Origin: Candidatus Pantoea soli
Lineage (GTDB): Bacteria > Pseudomonadota > Gammaproteobacteria > Enterobacterales > Enterobacteriaceae
Direction: 5' to 3'
Length of the DNA stretch: 64,000 nt
Assembly: GCF_007833795.1 (NCBI RefSeq)
Contig: NZ_CP032703.1
Coordinates: forward strand, 124,001-188,000
Shown here one piece after another: positions 32,920 to 41,864 of this stretch. The stretch's first letter is position 1. Each line of letters begins with the position of its first letter. Position numbers and translations under genes: made by a program. The notes below the pieces were generated by a model. The model saw only the letters and a list, made by a program, of their open reading frames with translations. It searched no databases and was not told where the DNA came from.

Positions 32920-33405
32920 CTAGTCAAAAACGCCGTTGATCACGGCGGTGACAATCGCGGTGCTGAGCGCAATCAGAACCAGATCATCGCCAACGGCACG
33001 CCACTCATAGCCCGCATAGTGAGGTAAATCGTTAAGCATGCCGGCCGGCAACGCTTTCCTGGCGATACCGGGCGGTAAGCGCTTGCCGCGCGCGACATTT
33101 TTCGCAATTCCCGGCGGCAGCGAAGCGTAGCCTGTCAGCCCGTAATTTACCGCCAGCGCACGCGCAGCGGAGAAGCTAATGGCCGCTTCCGCCTGCGAAG
33201 GATCATCATGCTGTTTGCCTTTGCTGCGGCCATTTTCATGCCAGGCTTTGCCGTTATGCGGGCCATGCTGTTTGCCGTTATGGCCGGGGTTATCCTCATT
33301 TCCGCCACTGTTGCCGTGACCGGGATTGGCCAGCGCCGGCGCGGCAGAAAGCGTGAATGAAATGACCGCAGCCAGTGCGGTCTTCAGTAAGCGGGGTCTG
33401 TCCAT
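32920..33405 (-). CDS. cigR: CigR family (RcnB-related) membrane-anchored anti-virulence protein
   Basis: 161 residues. After a signal segment (cleavage near ALA|NPG) comes a Gly/Asn/His-rich region (PGHGNSGGNEDNPGHNGKQH). Then the highly typical CigR block follows: GLTGYASLPPGIAKNVARGK, RLPPGIARKALPAGMLNDLP, and a C-terminal membrane helix VLIALSTAIVTAVINGVFD. Salmonella CigR dampens MgtC-dependent virulence. Here it sits outside any pathogenicity island, 18 bp upstream of nothing obviously related. Role is inferred only from family. Confidence 0.85.
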   Translation of the reverse strand: MDRPRLLKTALAAVISFTLSAAPALANPGHGNSGGNEDNPGHNGKQHGPHNGKAWHENGRSKGKQHDDPSQAEAAISFSAARALAVNYGLTGYASLPPGIAKNVARGKRLPPGIARKALPAGMLNDLPHYAGYEWRAVGDDLVLIALSTAIVTAVINGVFD

Positions 33406-33423
33406 GTCACTATCTCCTGAGGT

Positions 33424-34020
33424 TCAGGTGAGGTCATGGAGCGCCTTTCCGCAGGGCGCTCCGAGGGTAAATTCATCAAAGGTGATCTGCAGCCCTGCGC
33501 GTTGCGGCGTGCAGCCCATCACACCGACAAATCGCCGTTGCCTGCCCGGCCAGGGACACAGCCTGAGCAGTGGCCAGTGTTCGCCATCTGCTGAGTACTG
33601 AATGCGCAGCGCCGCATTTTCCAGCGTGGCGCGCAGCCAGAAAAGCCGTGGATCGCCCGGATAGACACCGGTAGACCAGTCAGACAGCGTGCGCGTCACC
33701 ACGCAACCCATTGCCGGCTGGTCATCATTAAATTCAATGCCCGCTTTAATCCAGTGGTGCTCATCATCCAGCACCAGTAAGCCAGCCTGATCGTACAGCG
33801 CGGAAAAATCTGCCTGAACCCGCATCTGAACCGTGAAATCGTCCTCAACATAAAAACCAAAGGCATGGCCGGAATGACGCTGAAAGCCGTAATAGGTCTG
33901 CTGCCAGAAATCGGTTTCAGCGTCGGTCGTGAAGCGTAACTGAGTATCATCGCGCGACCAGACAGCAGGCTGGTTAATCCAGACGCCTCCTGCGGCGGTA
34001 AAAGACTGTATCGGTGTCAT
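33424..34020 (-). CDS. DUF1349 domain protein (concanavalin-like fold, YesU type)
   Basis: 198 residues, cytosolic. The DUF1349 pattern is clear: WINQPAVWSRDDTQLRFTTDAETDFWQQTYYGF, FTVQMRVQADFSALYDQAGLLVLDDEHHWIKAGIEF, and late GVMGCTPQRAGLQITFDEFTLG. The fold is a lectin-like beta-sandwich. Enzymatic role is not established, though some members sit near carbohydrate genes. It lies 18 bp upstream of cigR on the same strand. Confidence 0.82.
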   Translation of the reverse strand: MTPIQSFTAAGGVWINQPAVWSRDDTQLRFTTDAETDFWQQTYYGFQRHSGHAFGFYVEDDFTVQMRVQADFSALYDQAGLLVLDDEHHWIKAGIEFNDDQPAMGCVVTRTLSDWSTGVYPGDPRLFWLRATLENAALRIQYSADGEHWPLLRLCPWPGRQRRFVGVMGCTPQRAGLQITFDEFTLGAPCGKALHDLT

Positions 34021-34335
34021 AGGCTCTCCGGCAGTGGCATGTTCCAGTGATAGCGCGCTTTACCTCCCGACCATGCCATGCCGCATAGGCCGTTTATTTC
34101 ACTGAGGATAGCGCGGGTTTACCTGGGTATTCCCGTTGTGCGGCTCAAACAGGCTTCATCCTCAGCAGGCAAGCCTGGTATAGAGGGCAGCGTTTTCCGT
34201 TTTACTATTTTTATCTGCAGCCAGAAGAATTGCCACAGAGAGTGTGTGAGGCATGTCTGCTTGTTTGTACGTTGCCGGAGTGGAAGATAACAGCGCGCTG
34301 TTTATAGCCAGGTACTGACTTTACCCTGCGAAAGA
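34021..34335. other. 315-bp intergenic region
   Basis: Between the divergent end of DUF1349 (its promoter side) and the 3' end of the LysR gene. I see no convincing gene, hairpin or repeat. Confidence 0.5.
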
Positions 34336-35262
34336 TCACACGCGGGGAATCTCTTTCGCCAGCGCCTGCAGCAACGCCCTGAGCCAGCGGGTGGCTTCGC
34401 GCTTACCGCTGCGTTTGTGGGTATAAATGTTGACCTGAAACGGAGGGATTTCAAATGGCATATCAAACAGCGCAATATCCAGCATGGGCAAGAGTTTTTC
34501 CGCTGCCAGGCGCGGAATAGCCATAATCAAATCGCTTTCAGCCACGATAAAAGGGGCGCTTAACATGGAAGGCGTTTTAAGCGCAATCTGTCGGGTTAAT
34601 CCTCTTTGCCTGAGATAAAAGTCCAGCACGCCCTGCTGTTCGTTCCACGGTGTGACCACCAGATGGCGCGCAGCAAGATACTCTTCCAGGCTCAGTTGCG
34701 TCCGGCTTTTGTGGCTGATAACCACATAGCGATCTTCCAGCCAGGCAATCTCTTCCAGCTCGGGATGTGCCACATCTTCGGGTGAGCTAAACCCCAGCGC
34801 CAGATCCACTTCGCCCGCCAGCAGTTCTGTCAGCGCCGGACTATGCGGCAGATAGCGTAATTCGAAATGCAGTCCGGGCGCCACAGATTGCAGCTGACGC
34901 ATAAGGGGCGGAAAAACGCAGAATGCAGTGAAATCGGTGATGGCAATCTGCAGGCACGCTGTGCTGGTGGCGGCGTCAAACGGTGTTTGCGGTGTCAGTT
35001 GCTGATTAAGCAGCGACAATGCAGAAGCGATTGATGGCGCTATCTGCAGCGCAAAAACACTGGGGCACATGCGATGGCCTTCACGATAAAACAACGGATC
35101 ATTCAGGGTTCCGCGCAGTCGTGAAAGGGCATGGCTTAAGGCAGATGTGCTCATAGCCAGCTCTTCTGCTGCCCTGAGAACCGAGCCATGACGATAAATA
35201 GCATCAAAAACCGGTAACAGGTTTAAATCCAGGCGTCGTAACGACGGATGCATAATATTCAT
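34336..35262 (-). CDS. LysR-family regulator (NodD/SyrM-like group)
   Basis: 308 residues from ATG 35262; ATG three codons in is an alternative. The HTH is RRLDLNLLPVFDAIYRHGSVLRAAEELAMSTSALSHALSRLRGTLNDPLFYREG. RLDLNLLPVFDA and SALSHALSRLR are hallmarks of the NodD/SyrM/YfeR-like clade. It is divergent (97 bp) from the GNAT gene at 35360, a possible target. Effector unknown. Confidence 0.88.
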   Translation of the reverse strand: MNIMHPSLRRLDLNLLPVFDAIYRHGSVLRAAEELAMSTSALSHALSRLRGTLNDPLFYREGHRMCPSVFALQIAPSIASALSLLNQQLTPQTPFDAATSTACLQIAITDFTAFCVFPPLMRQLQSVAPGLHFELRYLPHSPALTELLAGEVDLALGFSSPEDVAHPELEEIAWLEDRYVVISHKSRTQLSLEEYLAARHLVVTPWNEQQGVLDFYLRQRGLTRQIALKTPSMLSAPFIVAESDLIMAIPRLAAEKLLPMLDIALFDMPFEIPPFQVNIYTHKRSGKREATRWLRALLQALAKEIPRV

Positions 35263-35359
35263 TATTCACTGAGGAAATTGCACTTAATTCAGATGACCTT
35301 ACCTTTTATGATCATCGCCATCAATGATGAAAGCGTAAAGTGACAACAAGGCAGATTAA

Positions 35360-35881
35360 ATGAATATCACGATCCGACCGGCCCGGGCAGAAGATGCCGC
35401 AGCGATTTTTGCCATGATTTATGAACTGGCCGTTTATGAACAGGCACCCGAGGAAGTTGTGACGACCGCGGAAGAGATACGGGAAACGCTGTTTCGTGCC
35501 GGAAGCCACACCGAGGCGCTGATGTGTGAAGTTGACGGCGCTGTCGCCGGCTATGCCATTTTCTTTACCAGCTACTCAACCTGGCTGGGCCGGAATGGCA
35601 TTTACATGGAGGATTTGTATATTTCTCCGGCTTATCGCGGAAAAGGTGCCGGTAAAGCATTGCTGAAATATATTGCGCAGTGCGCGGTACAAAGAGCGTG
35701 CGGACGTCTTGAATGGAGTGTGCTGGACTGGAATCAGCCCGCGATTGATTTTTACCAAAGCATAGGCGCACAGCCGCAGTCTGAATGGGTGCGTTATCGG
35801 CTTGCCGGTGAAGCGCTGCATGCTTTCGCTGGCGAGGCAGGGGAGAGTGAAATCGTCCGACGTCAGGTAAACAGCATGTGA
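35360..35881 (+). CDS. GNAT N-acetyltransferase (diamine/spermidine acetyltransferase-like)
   Basis: 173 residues. ITIRPARAEDAAAIFAMIYELAVYEQAPEEV, GYAIFFTSYSTWLGRNGIYMEDLYISPAYRGKGAGKALL and CGRLEWSVLDWNQPAIDFYQSIGA match the SSAT-like GNAT branch. The acetyl-CoA loop RGKGAGK is intact. Members acetylate polyamines, thialysine or similar amines. The divergent LysR gene may regulate it. Confidence 0.85.
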   Translation: MNITIRPARAEDAAAIFAMIYELAVYEQAPEEVVTTAEEIRETLFRAGSHTEALMCEVDGAVAGYAIFFTSYSTWLGRNGIYMEDLYISPAYRGKGAGKALLKYIAQCAVQRACGRLEWSVLDWNQPAIDFYQSIGAQPQSEWVRYRLAGEALHAFAGEAGESEIVRRQVNSM

Positions 35882-35983
35882 AACGGAGGGCATTTGCCTT
35901 ATGCAGGAAAACGCAAACGAATAACGGCAGATTAAACCGCTTAATTCGCATCCGGCACATTTTTTCATTAATCCGGGGAAGCA

Positions 35984-36015
35984 AAAAAACCGCACATGAA
36001 ATGAACCATGTGCGG
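35984..36015 (-). terminator. intrinsic terminator of the 108-aa Cys protein gene
   Basis: CCGCACATG and CATGTGCGG form a perfect 9-bp stem with an eight-base loop. On the minus strand it is followed by seven T. This fits the gene ending at 36092. Confidence 0.85.
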
Positions 36016-36091
36016 CCAGAGTTTGCTGTGTGCTATTGATGCAATAAGAACCTGAATTGAAATCCCTTTCAGTGCTTCCTTGTTTGCTTAT

Positions 36092-36418
36092 TTAATGCCA
36101 GCAGGTTAAATGCCTGACTGGCGTTAAGCTTTTCGGTTGCCTGTCTTTTGCCGGCTTTGCTGCAGGTTGTAAAATGATATCCTTTCTCGGTAATTTTTTT
36201 TCCTTCAAAACGGACGTGTCTTTTTCGTTTGAACAAAGCGGGCAGGCAGCCACACCCTTAAAGTGCGCCGCGGAGACCGTCAAAGCCTGGTTGAGCGTGT
36301 AGCAACTTCCGATAAAGGTCCGGCTGTCCACGGCAGGCAGATGGGCACAATTGCTCCGGTGAAGCAGCAGCCCCTGCAGATGATGATTGCTGATGTAATA
36401 TTTTACTGCCTTGTACAT
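36092..36418 (-). CDS. small Cys-containing protein, paralogue 2 (108 aa)
   Basis: 108 residues from ATG 36418, which has AAGGA seven bases upstream; an in-frame ATG at 36535 would add a hydrophobic stretch but has a poor ribosome site. The core LLLHRSNCAHLPAVDSRTF, IGSCYTLNQALTVSAAHF and VAACPLCS matches the protein at 24829. One Cys plus CxxC, and a conserved His before the first Cys, suggest a small metal-binding module. The tail is Lys-rich. It has its own terminator and an AT-rich upstream region. No named family recognised. Confidence 0.65.
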   Translation of the reverse strand: MYKAVKYYISNHHLQGLLLHRSNCAHLPAVDSRTFIGSCYTLNQALTVSAAHFKGVAACPLCSNEKDTSVLKEKKLPRKDIILQPAAKPAKDRQPKSLTPVRHLTCWH

Positions 36419-37017
36419 ACAATATCCTTCCAGTATCGATAAAGTGAAGATGATAAAGGTGATGCGTAAGGTGAGAAGCGTTCTCACTCGCATTCTTTTT
36501 TGAATGATTAAATTTGCAATAATGTTGCTATCCATTAATTTTCCCGGGCGAGAAAACTAATACGGATAATTTAAATTAAAATGAGAAAATTGCCACGCCT
36601 AAAATTAGTAGTTGCCGTGTTATTAAAATTAAAAATAAACGTTTCGGAAATGATCTGCCCGCTAAGTTGTTGATTTAGTATAAACGTATTTTTTGTTGAG
36701 TAACAGAGTTTATAACAGGTGCAGAAAAAGCCGGGGAAAATATACCAGATAAAGCTGAGTGAGAATTATTCATTTTAGCGATTTTTGCATCTTCATCAAA
36801 TTTAATGACAGGATAAGCCAAATTTCCTTGAAAAATGCTGATGCTCTTGCACATTCGTTTTCAGGGTGAATAGCATCAAAATGTAATTATCGATGAATGA
36901 AATTAATTTGCCCGTGGGCGCTGCATTAACGCATCTGTCTGTCAGGCAATACGCACAGAACGGTGCGCATTCCCGGCTGCGCACAGACACCGAAACGCAA
37001 CCCGCCCATACGGCGCC
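36419..37017. other. 599-bp AT-rich intergenic region
   Basis: Bases ~36540-36900 are strikingly AT-rich compared with all neighbours (runs such as TAATTTAAATTAAAATG and TTATTAAAATTAAAAATAAA). No convincing gene on either strand. It probably contains the promoter of the 108-aa gene and may be a silencer (H-NS) binding region or acquired DNA. Confidence 0.55.
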
Positions 37018-37410
37018 TCAGGCACGCTGTTGTGGCGCTTCTGCAGCGTGCTGTCGGTCATAAGCCTGACGGGCGAGTTCGATGGCGGCCCCCTGTTCTT
37101 TGGCCCACGTCACCAGTGCGACAAACGGCGCCTGCAGGGTGCGGCCCAGCGGCGTGATGGCATATTCGACCGCCACCGGTGACGACGCGATCACCCGCCG
37201 GCTGACAAGGCCATTGCGCTCCAGCCGGCGCAGCGCTTCTGTCAGCGCCTTGTGCGTAATGGGATCCAGGCGGCGTTTGATGGCGTTAAAGCGCGCTGGC
37301 TGCGTGCAAAGTACGGTCAGGATCAACACCGACCATTTATTTGCCACCTGTTCCAGGACCGGGCGCGTGCTGTTGATCTCTGCCAGCAGGGCCGGAATAT
37401 CGTTCTCCAT
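37018..37410 (-). CDS. HxlR-family winged-helix regulator
   Basis: 130 residues from ATG 37410 with AAGGA six bases before it. The HxlR pattern is clear: VLEQVANKWSVLILTVLCTQPARFNAIKRRLDPITHKALTEALRRLERNGLVSRRVI and VAVEYAITPLGRTLQAPFVALVTWAKEQ. The family Cys (usually near CP) is absent at the N-terminus, so direct thiol sensing is unlikely. It is divergent (97 bp) from the SDR gene at 37508, its probable target. Confidence 0.88.
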   Translation of the reverse strand: MENDIPALLAEINSTRPVLEQVANKWSVLILTVLCTQPARFNAIKRRLDPITHKALTEALRRLERNGLVSRRVIASSPVAVEYAITPLGRTLQAPFVALVTWAKEQGAAIELARQAYDRQHAAEAPQQRA

Positions 37411-37507
37411 CAGGTTTCCTTGCATATATCTGGTATCGCTCAGGTGCGTAATTGACACTAAATATACGGAATATATCATCTGGCTTCCACCTCTTTCCGG
37501 AGTAGCT

Positions 37508-38236
37508 ATGATGAAACTTGAAGGAAAAATTGCCCTGATAACCGGCGGCAGCAGCGGCATCGGGCTCGCGATTGCCTGTCGGTTCGTTCAGGAAGGTGCG
37601 CGGGTCTTTATTACCGGACGGCGCGAGGCGCAGCTGGCTGCGGCAGTGGCGCAAACCGGCGGTCGCGCAGAAGCGATTCCGGGTGACCTCACGCGCGCTG
37701 ACGACCTTGCCCGCCTGTTTGACACGCTTCGGGTCCGGGCCGGTCGTCTGGATATTCTGGTCAATGCCTCCGGTGTAGCAGAGCATGCGCGTCTGGAAGA
37801 GAGCACCGAAGCCCACTTCGATCGCATTTTTGATCTGAATGTCCGGGCGATGGCCTTTACGGTGCAGCAGGCCGTTAACTGTATGGGTGAGGGTGGCAGC
37901 ATTGTGCTGATTGGCTCCATTGCCGGTGGCATGGCCAATCCCGGCTACGGTGCTTACTCTGCCAGCAAAGCGGCGGTGCGCGCCTATGCCCGAACCTGGA
38001 GCCATGAACTGGCACCGCGTGGCATTCGGGTCAATACGCTCAGTCCGGGGCCAACCGATACGCCAATGTTTGATCAGGTCAGTGATGAAGTGCGGCAGGC
38101 GTTCAGCGCACAGATACCCGCCGGACGCCTTGCCAGACCGGATGAAGTCGCCGCTGCGGCGCTGTACTTCGCCTCGGATGAGAGCCGGTACGTGCAGGGT
38201 GCTGAACTGGTGATTGATGGCGGCATGACCGCCTGA
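37508..38236 (+). CDS. short-chain dehydrogenase/reductase
   Basis: 242 residues from ATG 37508 (GGAG five bases upstream; ATG 37511 is possible). Classical SDR motifs: cofactor site ALITGGSSGIGLAIA, NASGVAEHA, active-site Ser in IVLIGSIAGG, and YSASK (catalytic Tyr/Lys), then LSPGPTDTPMF. The C-terminus ends with the common YVQGAELVIDGGMTA. ITGRREAQL suggests NADP(H) preference. Likely regulated by the divergent HxlR protein. Substrate unknown. Confidence 0.88.
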   Translation: MMKLEGKIALITGGSSGIGLAIACRFVQEGARVFITGRREAQLAAAVAQTGGRAEAIPGDLTRADDLARLFDTLRVRAGRLDILVNASGVAEHARLEESTEAHFDRIFDLNVRAMAFTVQQAVNCMGEGGSIVLIGSIAGGMANPGYGAYSASKAAVRAYARTWSHELAPRGIRVNTLSPGPTDTPMFDQVSDEVRQAFSAQIPAGRLARPDEVAAAALYFASDESRYVQGAELVIDGGMTA

Positions 38237-38313
38237 ATGAATTGTGCAGCGCGCCACAGCTAACCTGTCCGGTTGGAATACCCGGCAACTGCATGACAGC
38301 GCAGCAGAAATGA

Positions 38314-38335
38314 CAGCGCGCCAGGCGGCGCGCTG
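38314..38335. terminator. convergent terminator hairpin
   Basis: CAGCGCGCC-aggc-GGCGCGCTG, a perfect 9-bp stem between the SDR and YceI genes. Confidence 0.6.
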
Positions 38336-38340
38336 ATCGA

Positions 38341-38925
38341 TTACTGTGCGTAGGCTTCAGTAGAAAGGGTAATTGTCACCTTGTCACCGACGGAAGGCAC
38401 ATATTTATCAAGTTTGAAATCCGAGCGGTTAATTTCCGTGGTGGCATCAAAACCGATTGCCTGCTTCTTCACCATCGGATGCATATCCTGTTTATTCAAT
38501 ACAGCATGCAGTACCACAGGTTTGGTAATGCCTTTCAGGGTCAGATTACCCTGTACATCATATTTGTTGTCGCCTTTGCTGACGACGCTGGTGCTTTTAA
38601 AGGTGGCTTGCGGGTATTGCTTCACATCGAAATAGTCTTTACCCATAAACTCTTCATTCAGCTTTTTAACATGGGTATCGATATTTTTAACCGGCAAGGT
38701 CACGTCAACAGACGATTGCTCCGGTTTGTCTTTATCGAAAACCAGCTTACCGGTGACATCCGAAATATCCGCAGAAGGATGGGAAAATCCGAAATGGTCC
38801 CATGAAAAAACAACGGAAGTATGCTGCGGGTCGAGATGGTATTCCGTGGCGGCCGCCTGAGAAACCGGAACATACAGCGCCGCACTGGCGAGAGTAATAA
38901 GAGCGGTTTTTTTGATTAAATTCAT
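38341..38925 (-). CDS. YceI-family periplasmic lipid-binding protein
   Basis: 194 residues from ATG 38925 (AAGGA seven bases upstream). Signal peptide MNLIKKTALITLASAALYVP, cleavage near SQA|AAT. YceI signatures: YHLDPQHTSVVFSWDHFGFSHPSADISDVTGKLVFD, FMGKDYFDVKQYPQATFKST, DVQGNLTLKGITKPVVLHA, IGFDATTEINRSDFKLDKYVPSVGDKVTITL. The fold is a lipocalin-like barrel binding polyisoprenoids. E. coli YceI is induced by base and osmotic stress. Role here is inferred. Confidence 0.92.
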   Translation of the reverse strand: MNLIKKTALITLASAALYVPVSQAAATEYHLDPQHTSVVFSWDHFGFSHPSADISDVTGKLVFDKDKPEQSSVDVTLPVKNIDTHVKKLNEEFMGKDYFDVKQYPQATFKSTSVVSKGDNKYDVQGNLTLKGITKPVVLHAVLNKQDMHPMVKKQAIGFDATTEINRSDFKLDKYVPSVGDKVTITLSTEAYAQ

Positions 38926-39647
38926 GACATTTCCTTTTTCATCAGAGTGTATCATTGTAGTCACAACCCCGGCGACAGTTAGTGAAATGATTTGTCAGAA
39001 CCCTTCAAATTTTTTCAGTAACTTTATTATGGCTTTTTTATCATAGCATTATGCTTAAACCCTGCGTTTTTGTGCTAACAATAATCAGCGTATGACCGCT
39101 GAAGAAATAATTAATCACGCTGCGTAATATCTGGATTCATGATGGCCTCAGCGGCCATACCAGCACGGGCAAAACCGCGATTGCCGTTTTGCTGGCCGTA
39201 TTACTCTGGCCGGCAGCGCCGCCGGCGGATTTTATCTGGCTGAAGTCTGTGCGTGATGGCACCAGACGCATCAGTCGCTGAAAAATAGCGCCTGAGGGGG
39301 CAATCACCACCCTATATGCAAACCAGATTGCCCGCATTCGCTTAAATAGTGCGGCGGGAAGGGCAGCAGCGCTGAAATAATCCTTTCACGCCTGCACGCG
39401 TTATTGGCTTTTTTATGCAGTGCTTTCCCGGATTCGGTATTTACCGCCAGAAAAACAGCCATTGTCATCAGGGAACATCAGCATTATCCGCCTGACCGGC
39501 GGCATAAGCCCCGCTATTTCATCCCGCGCGATGCCTGCCTGCGCAATATGCTTAATATAAAAAAGCATACGAAAATATGATGTTTTACCAATTCGTCTCT
39601 GTCACTCCACACTGAGCGCCATATTCATTACGACAAGGATAAGGCGC
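38926..39647. other. 722-bp region between yceI-type gene and sulfur-salvage operon
   Basis: No intact gene seen. Plus-strand bases ~39157-39380 show fragmentary coding character (a hydrophobic stretch IAVLLAVLLWPAAPP interrupted by a stop), perhaps gene decay. TATGAT at 39576 with TTAATA 18 bp upstream is a possible promoter of the operon starting at 39648. ATGCTT/AAGCAT arms at 39547-39567 could bind a regulator. Confidence 0.45.
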
Positions 39648-40643
39648 ATGTCCTATCAACTGAGCCTGCTGGATAAATCACCGGTCGTTGCCGAAGAGAG
39701 TGCCAGTCAGGCGCTGCACCGCACCCTGCGGCTGGCGCAGCAGGCTGAAGCCTGGGGTTATCACCGTTTCTGGCTGGCAGAACATCACAACACCGAAGCG
39801 CTTGCCAGCCCGTCGCCTGAGTTGCTGATTGCCTGGATTGTCGGTCAGACCCGGCATATCCGCGTCGGATCGGGCGGGGTGATGCTGCAACACTACAGTC
39901 CTTACAAGGTGGCCGAAAATTTTAACCTGCTGGCATCGCTGGCACCGGGCCGTATTGACCTCGGCGTCGGCAAAGCGCCGGGCGGCCTGCCGCTCTCAAC
40001 GCGCGCACTGCAACTGGGCGTCAGTCAGGCGGAAAAAGGCAGCTTTGCTGAGCAGCTTGCACTGCTGGAAAGCTGGCTCACGGTGCCGCCGGTGGGCGAT
40101 GAAGAGAGCCTGCGCGCGACGCCACAGCCGCCGCGTCCGGCCAGTCGCTTTCTGCTGGGGGCCAGCATAGAGAGCGCACAGCTGGCGGCAGAGCGGGGCT
40201 GGCAGCTGGTTTTTGCCGCTCACCATAATGGCGATCCCGAGCTGATGCAGGCGGTGCTTACCACTTACCATCGGCTCAGTAACGGTCAGCGCGCGCTGGT
40301 GGCCGTGCAGGCAATCGTGGCGGATTCGCCGGCCGCTGCGGATCAGCTGACAGAGACGCTGCGGCTCTATCATGTGCGGGTGAAGGGCGGACAAAGTGTG
40401 AATGTGGCCAGCGTGGAGCAGGCCGAGCGCTACGTGCGGCAGGGCGGATATACCGACTACGTGATCGAGCCACGCACCCCGTCCTTGCTCAAGGGCACTG
40501 CGGCGCAGGTGCATGCCCAGCTGGCCTCGCTGCATCAGCGCTTTGGCATTGAAGAATTCATCATTGATACCCCGGTTGCGGAAGCGCGGGCGCGGGTGAA
40601 ATCCCTTGAACTGCTGGCGACCCACCGCCTGGCTACAGCCTGA
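39648..40643 (+). CDS. luciferase-like (LLM) flavin-dependent monooxygenase, MsnO8/YtmO type
   Basis: 331 residues, with AAGGATAAGGCGC before the ATG. Signatures: FWLAEHHNTEALASPSPELLIAWIVGQTRHIRVGSGGVMLQHYSPYKVAENFNLLASLAPGRIDLGVGKAPGG, and FLLGASIESAQLAAERGW. This is the single-chain LLM group to which Bacillus YtmO/CmoO belongs. It should use FMNH2 and O2; no flavin reductase is encoded in the operon. First gene of an eight-gene unit resembling S-alkylcysteine salvage. Exact substrate unknown. Confidence 0.85.
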   Translation: MSYQLSLLDKSPVVAEESASQALHRTLRLAQQAEAWGYHRFWLAEHHNTEALASPSPELLIAWIVGQTRHIRVGSGGVMLQHYSPYKVAENFNLLASLAPGRIDLGVGKAPGGLPLSTRALQLGVSQAEKGSFAEQLALLESWLTVPPVGDEESLRATPQPPRPASRFLLGASIESAQLAAERGWQLVFAAHHNGDPELMQAVLTTYHRLSNGQRALVAVQAIVADSPAAADQLTETLRLYHVRVKGGQSVNVASVEQAERYVRQGGYTDYVIEPRTPSLLKGTAAQVHAQLASLHQRFGIEEFIIDTPVAEARARVKSLELLATHRLATA

Positions 40644-40657
40644 GACGCGGAGGCCGC

Positions 40658-41791
40658 ATGACGCATGAGAGCGAACAGCAGCTGATTGACTGGCGCCGCG
40701 AACTGCACAGCTGGCCGGAATTATCTGGTCAGGAAGTGGAAACCACGGCACGGCTACGGCGCTGGCTGCAGCAGGCCGATATCCGCCTGGCGGATTATCC
40801 GCTGGAAACCGGCGTGGTTGCCGAAGTCGGACAGGGGAACACGCTGATCGCGCTGCGCGCTGACATTGATGCCCTGCCAGTGCACGAAGCCACCGGTCTC
40901 AGTTACCGATCGCGTAACAGCGGCGTCATGCATGCCTGCGGCCATGATATACACAGCGCGGTGATGCTGGGCGCTGCGCTGCAGCTGAAAGCGCAGGAAG
41001 ATCGGCTGCCGGGCCGCGTGCGTCTGCTGTTTCAGCCGGCGGAAGAGAACGCTACCGGGGCGCGCAGACTGATTGGCGCAGGCGTGCTGGCTAACGTGCA
41101 GGCGATCTTTGGTATGCATAACGAACCCTCTCTGCCGGTTGGCCACTTCGCCACGCGCGCCGGGGCTTTTTATGCCAACGCGGATAAGTTCGTGGTGCGG
41201 GTACAGCCCGCGCCTGGTTCGGACAGCATTTTGATTGCCAGTCAGATTATTCAGGCACTGCAATCGCTGACCAGCCGCAGCTTTAACACGCTGGATAGCC
41301 TGGTGCTGAGCGTCACGCGCATTACCGCGCAAAAAGCCAGCCCGGCCGACGCCGGAGAAGCCGAATTCGGCGGCACGGTGCGCACTCATGATGCGCAGGT
41401 GCGCGCCGGGCTGGCGCAGCGCGCGCAGCAGATCGCCGAAGCGGTGGCGGCTGCCAGCGGAGCCCGTGCCACCTTCAGCTGGCATCCCGGTCCGCCGGTG
41501 CTGATCAATGACGCCCGCTGGGCGCAGTTCGCCAGTGAGGTTGCGCAGCAGGCTGGCTACCAGGTGCAAACGGCAGAACTGCACCTCGGCGGTGAAGATT
41601 TTGCCTATTACTTACAGCATGTTCCCGGCGCGTTTGTCAGCATTGGCAGCGCCAGCGCCTTTGGTCTGCATCACGGCGGATTCAATCCCGATGAAGCGTT
41701 GATTGCTCCTGCGGCCCGCTACTTCAGCCAGCTGGCGCAGCAGGCGCTGCAGCAGCTGGCGGCACGATGTCCCGATTCCCTTCTGAACTGA
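40658..41791 (+). CDS. M20 metallo-amidohydrolase (N-acyl amino acid deacylase-like)
   Basis: 377 residues, GGAGG before the ATG. All metal-site motifs are present: [59 protein letters not shown], and [11 protein letters not shown] ... [10 protein letters not shown]. The dimerisation domain is in place. It parallels YtnL/SndA of Bacillus, which deacetylates the N-acetylated cysteine product at the end of S-alkylcysteine salvage. A hippurate-hydrolase-like role is the alternative. Confidence 0.87.
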   Translation: MTHESEQQLIDWRRELHSWPELSGQEVETTARLRRWLQQADIRLADYPLETGVVAEVGQGNTLIALRADIDALPVHEATGLSYRSRNSGVMHACGHDIHSAVMLGAALQLKAQEDRLPGRVRLLFQPAEENATGARRLIGAGVLANVQAIFGMHNEPSLPVGHFATRAGAFYANADKFVVRVQPAPGSDSILIASQIIQALQSLTSRSFNTLDSLVLSVTRITAQKASPADAGEAEFGGTVRTHDAQVRAGLAQRAQQIAEAVAAASGARATFSWHPGPPVLINDARWAQFASEVAQQAGYQVQTAELHLGGEDFAYYLQHVPGAFVSIGSASAFGLHHGGFNPDEALIAPAARYFSQLAQQALQQLAARCPDSLLN

Positions 41792-41864
41792 TTACGTTTC
41801 CTTTACCTCCGGGCACGGCGCGACGGTTGATCGCCCGCTGTGCCACCGCACAAGAGAGAATGCT

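Noticed and set aside
34078..34290. Small plus-strand frame before the LysR gene
   Set aside because: No ribosome site, no family features; treated as intergenic.
36802..36990. Minus-strand 62-codon frame in the AT-rich region
   Set aside because: No ribosome site and Cys-rich, random-looking composition.
37082..37507. Upstream in-frame extension of the SDR gene
   Set aside because: It runs antisense through the HxlR gene; ATG 37508 has a proper ribosome site and begins the standard SDR N-terminus.
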